A stretch of DNA of 64,000 nt from Crossaster papposus (Eukaryota > Echinodermata > Asteroidea > Velatida > Solasteridae), in contig JBAIAA010001109.1 of NCBI GenBank assembly GCA_037893245.1, positions 186,001 to 250,000 on the forward strand, given 5' to 3'. Made by a program: the position numbers and the translations under genes. The first letter of the stretch is position 1. Every line of letters begins with the position of its first letter. Shown here one piece after another: positions 51,801 through 58,108 of the stretch. The notes beneath the pieces are model-generated. The model had not been told where the DNA came from. It worked only from the letters and a program-made list of their open reading frames with translations, and searched no databases.

Positions 51801-52968
51801 TGTGGCAAACGATTAGTCTTGCATACGCACTGTGGACCTCCGAACAATATAGGTCCACACGATGCGGGAAGAGGTTACGGTTTGTGGTCTTGCCCAGGTC
51901 CACAATCCGTTTTTCAGTTTCCGAAAAAGAGCGCTAGAGGAAAAACGGGTTAGGGTTATATATAGAAAAGATAGAAGGAACAGCTGAGAGACCCAGAATC
52001 AAAATTGAGGGTAAATTTGTTTTGGGGAAGCGAGAAAAATGAGTATTTGGTCAACGTTTTTTAACTACACGAAGACAAAGGAATGTCCACAGAACGTATG
52101 TAAGGTAAAGCTAAGTGGGTCCACGATTGACAGAAAGTCCACGATTCCAAATCGTGTACAAATCCTATGGAGGTCTTCCGTAAAAAAAGTTAGTACAACC
52201 AAAAGAGGGATAACGGGAGGACAATAGGGGGTCCATCGAGGAAGGTGGTGCGAAATACGGTACCCTCTGGAGACGTGAACACAATGGGGACAATGGGAGT
52301 GAAAAGGTCTCCAACGAGTAATTTCTATAGATGAATAGGTCTTCATTAGGAATTTCACGAATTAGATTTTTAGATTAGACTTAAATTACTCAAAAACTAG
52401 GGTTAGAATGTGAGTTAGGGTTAGTGTTTGGGTTAGGGTATAATATAGGGTATATTGGTCGAAATTTCAACCAAGAAAAGTAATTGTGGTTAAAGTGGGA
52501 GCATTTTGAAAAACGTGCTCGACTTTCTAACCATTTTGTACACGAGAACAAAGCCATGTCTCCACAGTGATACAAAAACGCGAATACGTGTTTACACATA
52601 CATGTGCGTTTGTTTATGGTGTAAATGGAGGACACATACCTGGCGACACGAAGGTGAATTGGGGTTAGGGTTAGAATCGAGGACGACCTCGATTGAGATT
52701 CGTGTACAAAACCAATGAGAGCCGTCGGAAAAAGTTAGAGTACAAACAAAGGAAATTTTCGAGAGGAACAAAGGAAACTCCTCGATTTACACCATAAACA
52801 ACGTGCATGATTGTTTATATGTATACATGTACACTGTAGACCTTATAGTACTTACAGCTTGCAAAACTCCTTGTAGTGGGCTGGGCAAATCATGAACGAA
52901 GTGGATTCCGAACAAACCTACACTGTTGAGGAGAAATATCGCCCAACGAAATAACTGTCCGTCTTTAC
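24768..52968 (-). CDS. MFSD1-like: MFSD1-like major facilitator transporter, partial gene model
   Basis: Exons found on the minus strand, 5' to 3': 52856-52968, 38922-38977, 36412-36558, 34505-34587, 33234-33392, 32576-32709, 31790-31904, 29939-30076, 27373-27518, 25589-25703, 24768-24860. From the second listed exon on, every intron has GT-AG ends and matching phases and the frame stays open to the stop, about 395 residues. With the TM1 exon about 430 residues are seen; the human protein is about 465. The protein is membrane-spanning throughout and has the MFS motif between TM2 and TM3 (ILIDRYGR) and a second in the C-terminal half (AGRLM then DYIGHR). Length and landmark residues align, from memory, with human MFSD1, a lysosomal transporter reported to export dipeptides. 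A divergent MFSD1 paralogue is equally possible. Not found: a ~60-base exon expected between 38977 and 52856, and the N-terminal exon(s). Confidence 0.8.
25147..25577. mobile_element. Short TIR element TGGGGTGCGTTCC
   Basis: Ends TGGGGTGCGTTCC...GGAACGCACCCCA. A second internal hairpin uses the same motif (25152-25211). The right end is 5 bases from the splice donor of the next MFSD1-like exon (GTAAGT at 25583-25588). No target duplication resolved. Confidence 0.75.
25589..25703 (-). CDS. MFSD1-like exon, last transmembrane segment
   Basis: Acceptor GCCTCTCAG, donor GTAAGT, phases 2 to 0. Includes WELVIVYTIGLTGVAFAFSL, a clear membrane helix (TM12), after MQLR. Confidence 0.85.
25761..26142. 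mobile_element. TTAA-flanked short TIR element, copy 1
   Basis: TTAA at 25757-25760 and 26143-26146. Ends (A)AGAATCGTATACGTTTGG...CGTATACGATCCCT. A full relative lies at 54160-54546 in the other orientation. TTAA targets are used by piggyBac- and Kolobok-type transposases. Confidence 0.8.
26165..26669. mobile_element. Palindromic TTAA-flanked foldback element
   Basis: Ends CGGCCCGAAAGGG...CCCTTTCGGGCCG with TTAA on both sides. The two arms (about 26165-26395 and 26440-26669) are near-perfect inverted copies around a ~45-base loop. No coding sequence. Confidence 0.75.
26670..27372. other. Intron, nothing recognised
   Basis: Intron of the MFSD1-like gene. No repeat found by eye apart from a short GCGCGCGC run near 27003. 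Confidence 0.4.
27373..27518 (-). CDS. MFSD1-like exon, TM10-TM11
   Basis: Acceptor AACTTAG, donor GTGAGT, phases 0 to 2. Residues VVPSSTVGTAIGIMLTLEMS match the V-V-P-x-x-x-x-G-T-A-x-G segment of MFSD1 proteins, the strongest family landmark here. Confidence 0.88.
27914..29086. mobile_element. Near-perfect 1.17-kb foldback element with 9-bp duplication
   Basis: Starts TAGTCTTGGCCAAGAC and ends GTCTTGGCCAAGACTA. ACCTCCCAC is duplicated at 27905-27913 and 29087-29095. Arms 27914-28475 and 28523-29086 are inverted copies with only a handful of differences around a 47-base loop. The same layout as 14155-15469 (TAG...CTA ends, 9-bp target), but unrelated in sequence. Probably a recent insertion in an intron of the MFSD1-like gene. 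Confidence 0.9.
28229..28384 (+). other. Promoter, ATG and splice-donor-like unit in a foldback arm
   Basis: In order: GTCACGTGAC E-box palindrome (28229), TATTTATAAAATAAA (TATA-like, about 28287), then ATG at 28334 opening MPKTITVIVVIVLFLG. This is a short positive-then-hydrophobic stretch like a signal peptide, and it runs into G|GTAAGAG, a good splice donor. The mirror copy starts at 28663 on the minus strand. It looks like the captured 5' end of a secreted-protein gene; the function is inferred. Confidence 0.45.
29219..29461. repeat. Dispersed element AGGTAGGATACACC, copy 1
   Basis: Begins AAAGGTAGGATACACC and ends near ACCAATGGTGTATCC. The family has inverted ends, an inner ACGATCGCC/GGCGAT hairpin and the segment CGGTTGAAAACGA. 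Other copies: 29697-29885, 39150-39495, 39708-40095, 41159-41552. Confidence 0.75.
29697..29885. repeat. Dispersed element AGGTAGGATACACC, partial copy 2
   Basis: Left end plus two right ends (ACCAATGGTGTATCC and ACCAATGGTGTGTCC). The middle is missing. Confidence 0.7.
29939..30076 (-). CDS. MFSD1-like exon, MFS repeat motif and TM8-TM9 region
   Basis: Acceptor TTTTACAG, donor GTAAGT, phase 0 at both ends. DYIGHR completes the C-half MFS loop motif, then two membrane helices follow (ITSIAILGCMVTLSILAF; CAVFISIFYSF). Confidence 0.87.
30363..30605. mobile_element. CAGGGGCCAATTTC element, copy 2
   Basis: Ends TCAATTTCATAGAGCTGC...GCAGCTCTATGAAATTGG. Same family as 14685-14931. Confidence 0.8.
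30606..31611. other. Intron, nothing recognised
   Basis: No exon or clear repeat. The stretch near 30815-30890 resembles 32735-32830 (a GTAAACAACGTG...TTTCGTCGGTAAGAACGG segment), a minor dispersed repeat. Confidence 0.4.
31612..31728. repeat. Compact hairpin element
   Basis: GTCACTAGAGCACGTCTATC and its mirror GATAGACGTGCTCTA..GTGAC (with one base change) enclose a further CTGGTCACT hairpin. Nearly the whole 117 bp is one stem. Probably a minimal TIR-only element. Confidence 0.65.
31790..31904 (-). CDS. MFSD1-like exon
   Basis: Acceptor CCATGCAG, donor GTAAGA, phases 2 to 0. EFVTDRYGYPEASVLPSYFA is followed by a glycine-rich helix ending AGRLM, which joins DYIGHR of the next exon. Confidence 0.85.
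31905..32575. other. Intron, nothing recognised
   Basis: No feature that I can support. Confidence 0.4.
32576..32709 (-). CDS. MFSD1-like exon, TM7
   Basis: Acceptor GTTTGTCAG, donor GTAAAA, phases 0 to 2. KLRLSDLAELPLLYWLLVF matches the K-L-x-D-V/L...P-L-x-W-L-x-F start of the C-terminal half of MFSD1 proteins. Confidence 0.85.
33234..33392 (-). CDS. MFSD1-like exon, TM5-TM6
   Basis: Acceptor CTTATTAG, donor GTAAGG, phase 0 at both ends. LNFLITKPIYNALG, then a long helix (VLWISMLFVIVGTSLPATAL) and GYLD. The last matches the A-Y-L-D at the end of TM6 in MFSD1. Confidence 0.85.
33543..33783. mobile_element. CAGGGGCCAATTTC element, copy 3
   Basis: GGGGCCAATTTCATAGAGCTG at the left and CAGCTCTATGAAATTGGC at the right. 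Inserted in an intron. Confidence 0.8.
33795..34320. repeat. Dispersed repeat with GTTAGGGTTAG, inverted pair
   Basis: 33795-34110 is shared with 52270-52575 (GGTCTCCAC, GGTTAGGGTTAGTGTTTGGG, AAAACGTGCTCGAC). 34160-34320 is a shorter inverted copy, so the two form a foldback. Confidence 0.65.
34505..34587 (-). CDS. MFSD1-like exon, TM4-TM5 loop
   Basis: Acceptor TATTTTAG (a second AG, TTGCAG, lies 8 bases downstream), donor GTGAGT, phases 1 to 0. LVWFEDRVTTAFGAISCANAA matches the W-F...L...F-G-L...A pattern of MFSD1. The upstream acceptor is chosen because it restores phase and the family spacing. Confidence 0.78.
35354..35493. repeat. GAGTCC simple array, left
   Basis: Tandem hexamers CGAGTC with interspersed CACTTGGTC units. 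Confidence 0.85.
36067..36230. repeat. GAGTCC simple array, right
   Basis: Hexamers CGAGTC and palindromic GACTCGAGTC units. Confidence 0.85.
36412..36558 (-). CDS. MFSD1-like exon, TM3-TM4
   Basis: Acceptor TTTCTGCAG, donor GTATTT, phases 1 to 1. Two helices (LLVAGLLSALGGLAFAV; MLVGRFLMAVSNAFLF) with the family's G-R-F. An alternative donor upstream (GTTAGC) would drop about eight residues; GTATTT is preferred for family spacing. Confidence 0.8.
36559..38921. other. Intron, mostly unexplained
   Basis: 2.4 kb AT-rich intron. No exon or clear mobile element. Several TGGTTTGGCAGG-like and GGTTTGGTA units at 37850-38230 may be a decayed repeat. Confidence 0.4.
38922..38977 (-). CDS. MFSD1-like exon, TM2 and MFS motif A
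   Basis: Acceptor GTTGCAG, donor GTGAGC, phases 2 to 1, 56 bases. EAVTAVVAGILIDRYGRT carries the signature G-x-L-x-D-R-x-G-R of the MFS loop 2-3. Confidence 0.85.
39150..39495. repeat. Dispersed element AGGTAGGATACACC, copy 3 (inverted)
   Basis: Reads in the opposite orientation: TACACCATTGGTAATTGC at the left and CTGCAAATGGTGTATTC at the right. Confidence 0.72.
39708..40095. repeat. Dispersed element AGGTAGGATACACC, copy 4
   Basis: TTAAAGGTATAGGAAACACC at the left and ACCAATGGTGTATG at the right. Confidence 0.72.
40096..41158. other. Intron, nothing recognised
   Basis: A-rich stretch near 40385-40430 and several GGGAGACA units at 40770-41010. No gene. Confidence 0.4.
41159..41552. repeat. 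Dispersed element AGGTAGGATACACC, copy 5 (most complete)
   Basis: AAAGGTAGGATACACCATTT...ACCAATGGTGTATCCTACC, about 394 bp with inverted ends. An extra right end follows at 41553-41602. Confidence 0.78.
41714..41909. repeat. Unclassified dispersed repeat, left half
   Basis: AACAGCGCGAGTCGGTAAAA to CTACTAGTA. An uninterrupted relative is at 47483-47763. The right half resumes at 46091-46170 after the 4.2-kb insertion. Confidence 0.75.
42499..42867. mobile_element. Foldback element CAATTGACCAT
   Basis: Arms mirror each other from CAATTGACCATT through ATCTGGTACACTGAC, with ATCACGTGAT near the apex on both sides. A diverged relative, itself split, is at 56912-57743. It abuts the truncated end of the 18S piece. 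Confidence 0.8.
42885..44432 (-). rRNA. 18S rRNA, partial and decayed (pseudogene-like)
   Basis: The minus strand begins TACCTGGTTGATCCTGCCAG at 44432, the universal 18S start, and runs through the conserved 530-loop region (CCAGCAGCCGCGGTAATTCC on the minus strand) to about 42885. The last 250-300 nt of 18S are missing. Signs of decay: the universal GAATTGACGG reads GAATGGACGG, an 11-base AAACTTAAAGC duplication precedes it, and about 45 bases are missing near 43990. Left edge approximate. Confidence 0.88.
44433..45395 (-). other. Putative 5' external transcribed spacer of rDNA
   Basis: Very GC-rich sequence directly upstream of the 18S start, with a CTCTCTCTC tract and CCGCCG runs. It has no conserved motif I can name, so the call rests on position and composition. 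The far edge is approximate. Frames here are composition artefacts. Confidence 0.6.
45500..45960. repeat. G-rich tracts and ~160-bp tandem duplication
   Basis: Runs of GGGG on the plus strand at 45523-45611 and 45722-45774, each followed by the same ~90-bp unit (AGACTTTAAATACCAATATT version at 45778; sister at 45616). A C run lies at 45940-45958. Strong G-quadruplex potential. Confidence 0.8.
46091..46170. repeat. Unclassified dispersed repeat, right half
   Basis: TACTTGTGTCGACGATGGCG to GGGTACACCG, matching the right part of 47483-47763. Confidence 0.7.
46224..46425. mobile_element. CGCTCGG family element, copy 2
   Basis: Same TIRs as 713-918. TTA at 46221-46223 and 46426-46428 gives a 3-bp target duplication of PIF/Harbinger type. 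Confidence 0.78.
46715..46889. mobile_element. Short TIR element GGCCGAGTTCGGGCGG
   Basis: Ends GGCCGAGTTCGGGCGG...CCGCCCGAACTCGGCC with an inner TGTTCTTGA/TCAAGAACA. ACATCA occurs on both sides, a possible duplication. No coding. Confidence 0.75.
46984..47437. mobile_element. Mariner-like short element CAGGGTGGTCC
   Basis: Ends CAGGGTGGTCCAAAAAAAAA...GGACCACCCTG, flanked by TA (46982-46983 and 47438-47439). CAGGGTG starts and a TA target are typical of mariner-derived elements. Inverted similarity extends about 45 bp (ACCCAACTTTGGAGGCCATT). No transposase left. Confidence 0.85.
47483..47763. repeat. Unclassified dispersed repeat, uninterrupted copy
   Basis: Full copy of the repeat split at 41714-41909 / 46091-46170. 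No TIR or LTR ends seen. Confidence 0.7.
47764..48169. other. Intron, nothing recognised
   Basis: No exon or repeat that I can support. Confidence 0.4.
48170..48265 (+). repeat. SINE tail fragment
   Basis: Diverged relative of 545-640 (CAGCTT..TCGTTTGTGCAG, then CCTAAGCTGGGATTTAGAAAA). Confidence 0.5.
48266..52250. other. Large intron segment, mostly unexplained
   Basis: 4 kb without a supported exon. Minor items: an inverted repeat TTAACCCTAACTCCCT (49486) / AGGGAGTTAGGGTTAA (49560), a small palindrome at 50477-50524, and GATCCTCGATCGACGG direct repeats near 51620-51670. The missing MFSD1-like exon could be here or in 38978-48169. Confidence 0.4.
50477..50524. repeat. Small palindrome CCATAGAGCTGTA
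   Basis: CCATAGAGCTGTA and its mirror enclose a ~7-base loop. TTTAAG occurs on both sides as a direct repeat. Confidence 0.6.
52270..52575. repeat. Dispersed repeat with GTTAGGGTTAG, copy 2
   Basis: Matches 33795-34110 over most of its length. Confidence 0.7.
52635..52795. repeat. Dispersed repeat GACGACCTCGATTGAG
   Basis: Shared with 62205-62360 (CGACACGAAGGTGA, TTCGTGTACAAAACCAA, AACTCCTCGA). Confidence 0.7.
52856..52968 (-). CDS. MFSD1-like exon, TM1
   Basis: Acceptor TGTATGCAG, donor GTAAGT, phases 1 to 0. FRWAIFLLNSVGLFGIHFVH then DLPSPLQGVLQA. This matches TM1 and the following D-x-P-x-x-L-Q of MFSD1 proteins (G-x-Y-F-x-x-D-N-P-A-A-L-Q in human). The upstream N-terminal exon was not found. 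Confidence 0.82.
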
Positions 52969-54159
52969 CTGCATACATTGAAAGCGTAAAGATTACGGGT
53001 CAAGATCTCATTATTTTCGGGGTCGTTGCCTCAGTAAGCCTTGTCCGAGGAAAAAGGGGGGGAGGGGGCATTTGAACAAACTCTCGTAGATAAGAACGGC
53101 CGTTAAGTAAGTTTTCCTAAACTACGCAATAACTTTTACACTTTAAATAAACAGATTAAAGTATCGTGTTGAAATATTGTTTTGCCGATGCGAGTACGAT
53201 GTTTTTGGCGCCACAAAAGTTCGACCATAGTTCGACTAGAGTCGTTTGCGCTGCCGAACTTCACGGCGCATGCTCCAAATATCTTTCTCGAGACATGCAT
53301 GTATATATCCGACTGTGTGTCAAATTTCCTGATGATTTTATCATTAAGTGAATAATGATATCATTCAAATTAAGAAGTGCGTGAGGAGAAACTAAATGAT
53401 CCCGAAATCTCTGGATCTCGTCCATTTTGTTTTCGGTGAGGCTGTCTAAATGAAGCAAATGCTGCAGTTTAATTAAGTAATAGTTTTTACTGTGGAATAC
53501 AAACATTAACACTACACGTCTTAGGCCCGTTTCAAACGTCGAGTTTCTGCCGTGTCCAATGCAAATAATGACCTAACATTTGAATTAGACACGGCAGAAA
53601 GTTGATGTTTGAAGCAACTGCCGCTCTTCTGTCGTAAGTTGGACAGGTCTTGTCGCTCTGAGCGGCGGAAGGGCGTGCTTTAAACGTCGAATTTATGCTG
53701 CGAATAATTCAATTGGCACTTCCCAATTGATCGGAAGCACAGTGGTACCGTTTGAAAATACGCGTGCAAGTTTTCTTTCGAATACGACGCCATCTTGTTT
53801 AGTAAGCACGCGAGCGACGCGCACTATACTTTGCAAGCAAGCGCATTATAGCCAAATAGCTTACCTCTTGCGGTTTGTCAAGACCTCGGATTTGTCAACC
53901 AGCGGTTATTGCCTGCTGTTTTATTGCAGGCGGTACCAGACCTTTTTTGTTTTGATCTCAGGGCGTTCAAACTCCTTGTGTTTTTATTCCTTCATTTGTT
54001 TTTATTCCTACATGTATTTTTATTCCTCCATAAATTGTTATTTCTCCATTTACGACCATTTCAATAACATCTTGACTTGACTTGACTTTATTTTCATCCT
54101 ATCAAAGAACTAAATACATAATCAATCACTTTACACAGCATAATAAAATTTAACATTAA
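52969..54159. other. Non-coding, mostly unexplained
   Basis: No exon supported. 53860-54070 shares ACCTCGGATTTGTCAACCAGC and CCTGCTGTTTTATT with the minus strand of 56600-56740, so it is a dispersed repeat. 53525-53700 has CGTTTCAAACGTCGAGTTT-like units. Confidence 0.4.
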
Positions 54160-54546
54160 AGGGATCGTATACGTTTGGTAATTACTCCAAAAACAAATGG
54201 CAATAAAAACTTACTTGGTAAGAAGTACAGCAGCTTTGGATAGTATAATGCATTTTTAGAAACTTTTCACTTCGAAGTACTGCGATAATAGAAAAAGATA
54301 TCACTTTTTAACCCCAAATATTTGAATCTGAGAAGCGTTACTGCAGTGACGTTTCTCAGAGTGTGTATTCCAATGGAGATTATTCTTTCCGCGTGGATAT
54401 AACCGCTCCAGATTTTTGGCAATTTCTCAAAATCGGTACCACCTTTTGAAATGAATTTTTTACAGGTTAGTTTTATGGTATATATCTATAACTATATAGG
54501 ATTGAAACAAACAATGGGTTCCAATTACCAAACGTGTACGATCCCT
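54160..54546. mobile_element. TTAA-flanked short TIR element, copy 2
   Basis: TTAA at 54156-54159 and 54547-54550. Ends AGGGATCGTATACGTTTGG...CGTGTACGATCCCT. Same family as 25761-26142, opposite orientation. Confidence 0.83.
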
Positions 54547-56178
54547 TTAATGAAATAATATCGCGAAGATAATAAATATAAATCAAGGATGGAGGGGACC
54601 CGCAAGAAGCAAGGCTTGTCGAGTGCGAGTCCCCTGTGTACGAATAACAACTTAATTAAAGAGATGAACCGAGGGGGATAGAAAACATTAAAAATAATAA
54701 TAGATATACATTGATGATAAGCTTGGTTATTTGAAGAAAAATAAATAATAATACTTGAATGATATAAAGGATATGTGCATGGTCTACAAAAAAACACACA
54801 CACACAAAAAGATCTAAAGATTATTTTGTACCGATTGTATATCATAAATGTTGGGAGAAAAACATCTGGTACACCAGCCACTGTCTTAATCGCAGTATGC
54901 AGCGCGTGCAGGCCGCTAACGTACGTATAGACCAAGCCAAAACCATCGTTCTCAATAACCTCCACATCACTCCAATTTGTTTACAACATTGGGTTTGTCA
55001 CCGACAGGCTTTGCAGTGTTACCCGTTTATTCGTGTTTATTATTTATTTTTAAGATAATTCAACGTTTCTTTTTACATACATGTATCTTGTAAAGCAAAT
55101 TATTAATAATTTTAATTACCTTTATTTCTAAGCAGGGTTATGTAACTGCTAAGACTTTTGTCTCAACCCTTCACTTAATACTATCTTCATTTCTACGTTT
55201 AAACTTGTTTCTTGGTCATGGTTAAATAGCAGTTAATTATTTACCTTCATTTCCATAAGTTTATCTTTGTATATATCATCGTTATTGTTTGTTTATCAGT
55301 ATTATGTATATTCTAATACATTCTACCAAGATATTTTAAGATAAAGTTGTCTCCTATGATTTATTTACTTGTGCATATCCTCCAAACAAAATCTGCACAT
55401 CCACGGAGTGAAAAACTCGTGGAGAAAATACTCTGGAAAACCCCACGAATAGTACTGATTTTGTTAGACCTATTAAGCTCCCATTCTCAGCATCACATTT
55501 GTTTTAAAGTAACAATTAAATTAGTATGTGAGCTCGTTGCCTGTCGATGCGCAGATAGAGCCAACCTTTTGTCCCTCTCTATTTATACCACCTACTAACT
55601 CCTTTTCACCTCCGCCTAGCGGAGTGATATTCCAATTGAGAACTTGATTTCGTTCTATTTCACCCGGTTCAACCGAACGAAATATCATAATAGTAGTCCA
55701 GGGAAAATAGGTAATTTTGTTTTGTTGACCTCACAGAAATTGCAATAGAATATTTTTCACCACAGTGCACTTAGAATGACATACAACAAATCTCAAAAAA
55801 TCCAAGTGGGGGAAATATGAATAATTTGCATAAATCGTTAATCCCTGCCGCGTAATATATTTATTCCTATATTTGGGTACATTTTTATTATTAATTTTTT
55901 AGACAAGTTTATTTTGGTGATTCTATTTACATATCCGTACTTCAAAAACATTTTTTAAAGCATATAAGTGACTGAATAATTATGTGAACATAGTAATTAT
56001 CCAAAATGACAACTTCGTGAACCCATAAATGTGCGCACATTACACTGTCTCCAGATATCATCAAGTAGTCAGTATTGGTGAGCTTCAAATTCACCAAGTT
56101 GCTTACTGGCACAGTTATCATATTAAAACCTTATGGAAAATCATATGAACAATGATAACATTGTGATTCAAGACTATA
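54547..56178. other. Non-coding, nothing recognised
   Basis: AT-rich, with no supported gene or repeat. Confidence 0.4.
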
Positions 56179-56565
56179 CAGGGTGTATCAGAAAAAATGA
56201 TACTCTCGGAAAAATCATCATAAAATTAACATAGATTATAGTTCTGTAAATGTGGGCGTAAACCTTGGTAGAGGGGGTCATTCTGCTTCGAATGATACCA
56301 GTATCGTGGTTTACGCTTCACGCTCCAGTGAGCACGGATGCTTTGAATTTTGAAGAATTCAAGTCTTTTGCGCACGGGAATGCGAGGGTTAAAATTGGAT
56401 TCGTCACATTGAATTAAAAGTTTAGACAGGGTTTTACCAGTGTGCCAAGGCGTTTTTTGAATAATTAACCCTATCACCCCCTACCCTCAGCACAAAATGA
56501 TCTCGGACAGCCTTTGCAAAATCTGTATCGCCAGGGTGGCAACATGACACACATGACACACCCTG
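56179..56565. mobile_element. Mariner-like short element CAGGGTGTATC
   Basis: Starts CAGGGTGTATCAGAAAAA and ends GACACACCCTG, flanked by TA (56177-56178 and 56566-56567). The inverted match is short. The 83-residue minus frame inside is not a recognisable transposase. Confidence 0.55.
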
Positions 56566-56911
56566 TAGCGGACTTGAGGTTATTCAAATTTAACTCGTAA
56601 AGGGGTATTGAATTAAAATGGTCGTAAATAATAAAACAGCAGGCACCAACAGCTGGTTGACATTTCCGAGGCCTTGAAAAACTGCAAGGGATAAGAACAG
56701 ATGCGTAATTAAACAAGAGGTTCCAGTGTGTTAAACCGTGCAGTACCAGGCTGTTTTTAAAGGTAACGTGAGGTTTCGTTTTAATGAGCTCATTATTATT
56801 TACGGTCAATATACACAACCCTGGTGACATCACAAGCGCCTGGCTGCCTAGTGATGCTGACACAATGCTAGAGCCGCGCGCACCGCAATTAAGGCCTGAC
56901 CTCCCGCTAAT

Positions 56912-57743
56912 AAGCCATTTACGAGTTAAATTTAAATAACATCTGGTACACTGACTTGCTTAAAATACTTGGTGCGTTTTAACTTTAAATTCTCCAGACT
57001 AAAGGCGCTGTTGCTAGATCATTATACCCAGCACGATATGTGGCAGAGGGGTACCCCCCCCCCCCCCCCCCCCCCCCCTCTTATCCCTATACTTTATACG
57101 CACTCCGCACTATTGTAACCTAACCCATCCCCCCTAGAAACCTAAAAGGAATTCCTGAGATTCCGGGAACACAATGGTCAACACAAAAGAGGGGGGGGGG
57201 GGGGTTCTCTGCCACATATCGTGCTTCATATGTAGATCATTATACCCAGCACGATGTGGCAGAGGGGTACCACCCTCTTATGGGTTGTTCTAAAAACCCC
57301 TCGACCCCCTCGACCCACGACCCCTCGAGGTACGTTCTGAAACCCGGAGTTCGTATACGGCCGGAGTTCGAATACGGCCCCGTTCGAATACGGCCCCAGT
57401 CTAAAAACTTAAAAATCCTGAGATTCCGGGAACGCAATAGTAAACACAAACAAGAAGGGGGGGGGGGGTTTATCTGCCACATATCGTGCTTCATATGCTA
57501 GATCAAGTTTTTTTTTTAGTTACGTAAGAGACGCTTGGCATTATTGTTCACAATGCCATTGTGGTGATAATGGCACAAAGACACCAGACCATTCCGGAGC
57601 TGAGGGTTGCTAGCGTTAGGCTTGCCCCGAATCACGTGATATAGTAAACGTTTTTAGTCTGGAGAATTCAAAGTTAAAATGTGACAAACATGTTAAGCAA
57701 GTCAGTGTACCAGATGTTATTTAAAATTAACTCGCGAATGGCT
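56912..57743. mobile_element. Foldback element, relative of 42499-42867, split
   Basis: Ends AAGCCATTTACGAGTTAA and TTAACTCGCGAATGGCT, with ATCTGGTACACTGACTTG and GCCCCGAATCACGTGATAT inside. Interrupted at 57021-57498 by two tandem copies of another element. Confidence 0.72.
57021..57498. mobile_element. Two tandem copies of TIR element CAGCACGATATGTGGCAGA
   Basis: Copy 1 57021-57232, copy 2 57239-57496. Each begins ATTATACCCAGCACGAT and ends TGCCACATATCGTGCTTCAT. TAGATC separates and flanks them. Poly-C and poly-G runs lie next to the ends. A third, inverted, partial copy is at 57950-58108. Confidence 0.75.
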
Positions 57744-57949
57744 CATTCCCCAGTGCCTGTTGCGTGCGCTAGCCTATCGCATTGAATGCTACCACCCAGC
57801 CCCAAACTAACCTTATAAAATACGTAATTGGGCGTTCAAAAACTCAGAAAAATAAACTACATTTTACGGGGAAGATATAGGGAATGGAAAATATAGATTC
57901 ATTCTAGTATTTCTAGTTTTTTTTCAAACCTCCGCTAGAATCCCCGAAC

Positions 57950-58108
57950 CCACATATGAACCATGTTGACCATTGTGTTCCCGGAATCTCAGGAATTCCT
58001 TTTAGGCTTCAAGGGGGGATGGGTTAGGTTACAATAGTGTTGAGTGTGTATAAGGTATAGGGATAAGAGGGGGGTACCCCTCTGCCACATATCGTGCTGG
58101 GTATATGA
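57950..58108. mobile_element. TIR element CAGCACGATATGTGGCAGA, inverted partial copy
   Basis: Carries the reverse of the interior and left end of copy 1 (ATTGTGTTCCCGGAATCTCA; CTGCCACATATCGTGCTGGG). ATATGAACC is found on both sides. Confidence 0.7.

Noticed and set aside
56226-56477. Mariner transposase fragment on the minus strand
   Set aside because: No DDE/D motif or recognisable similarity, although it lies in a mariner-like short element.
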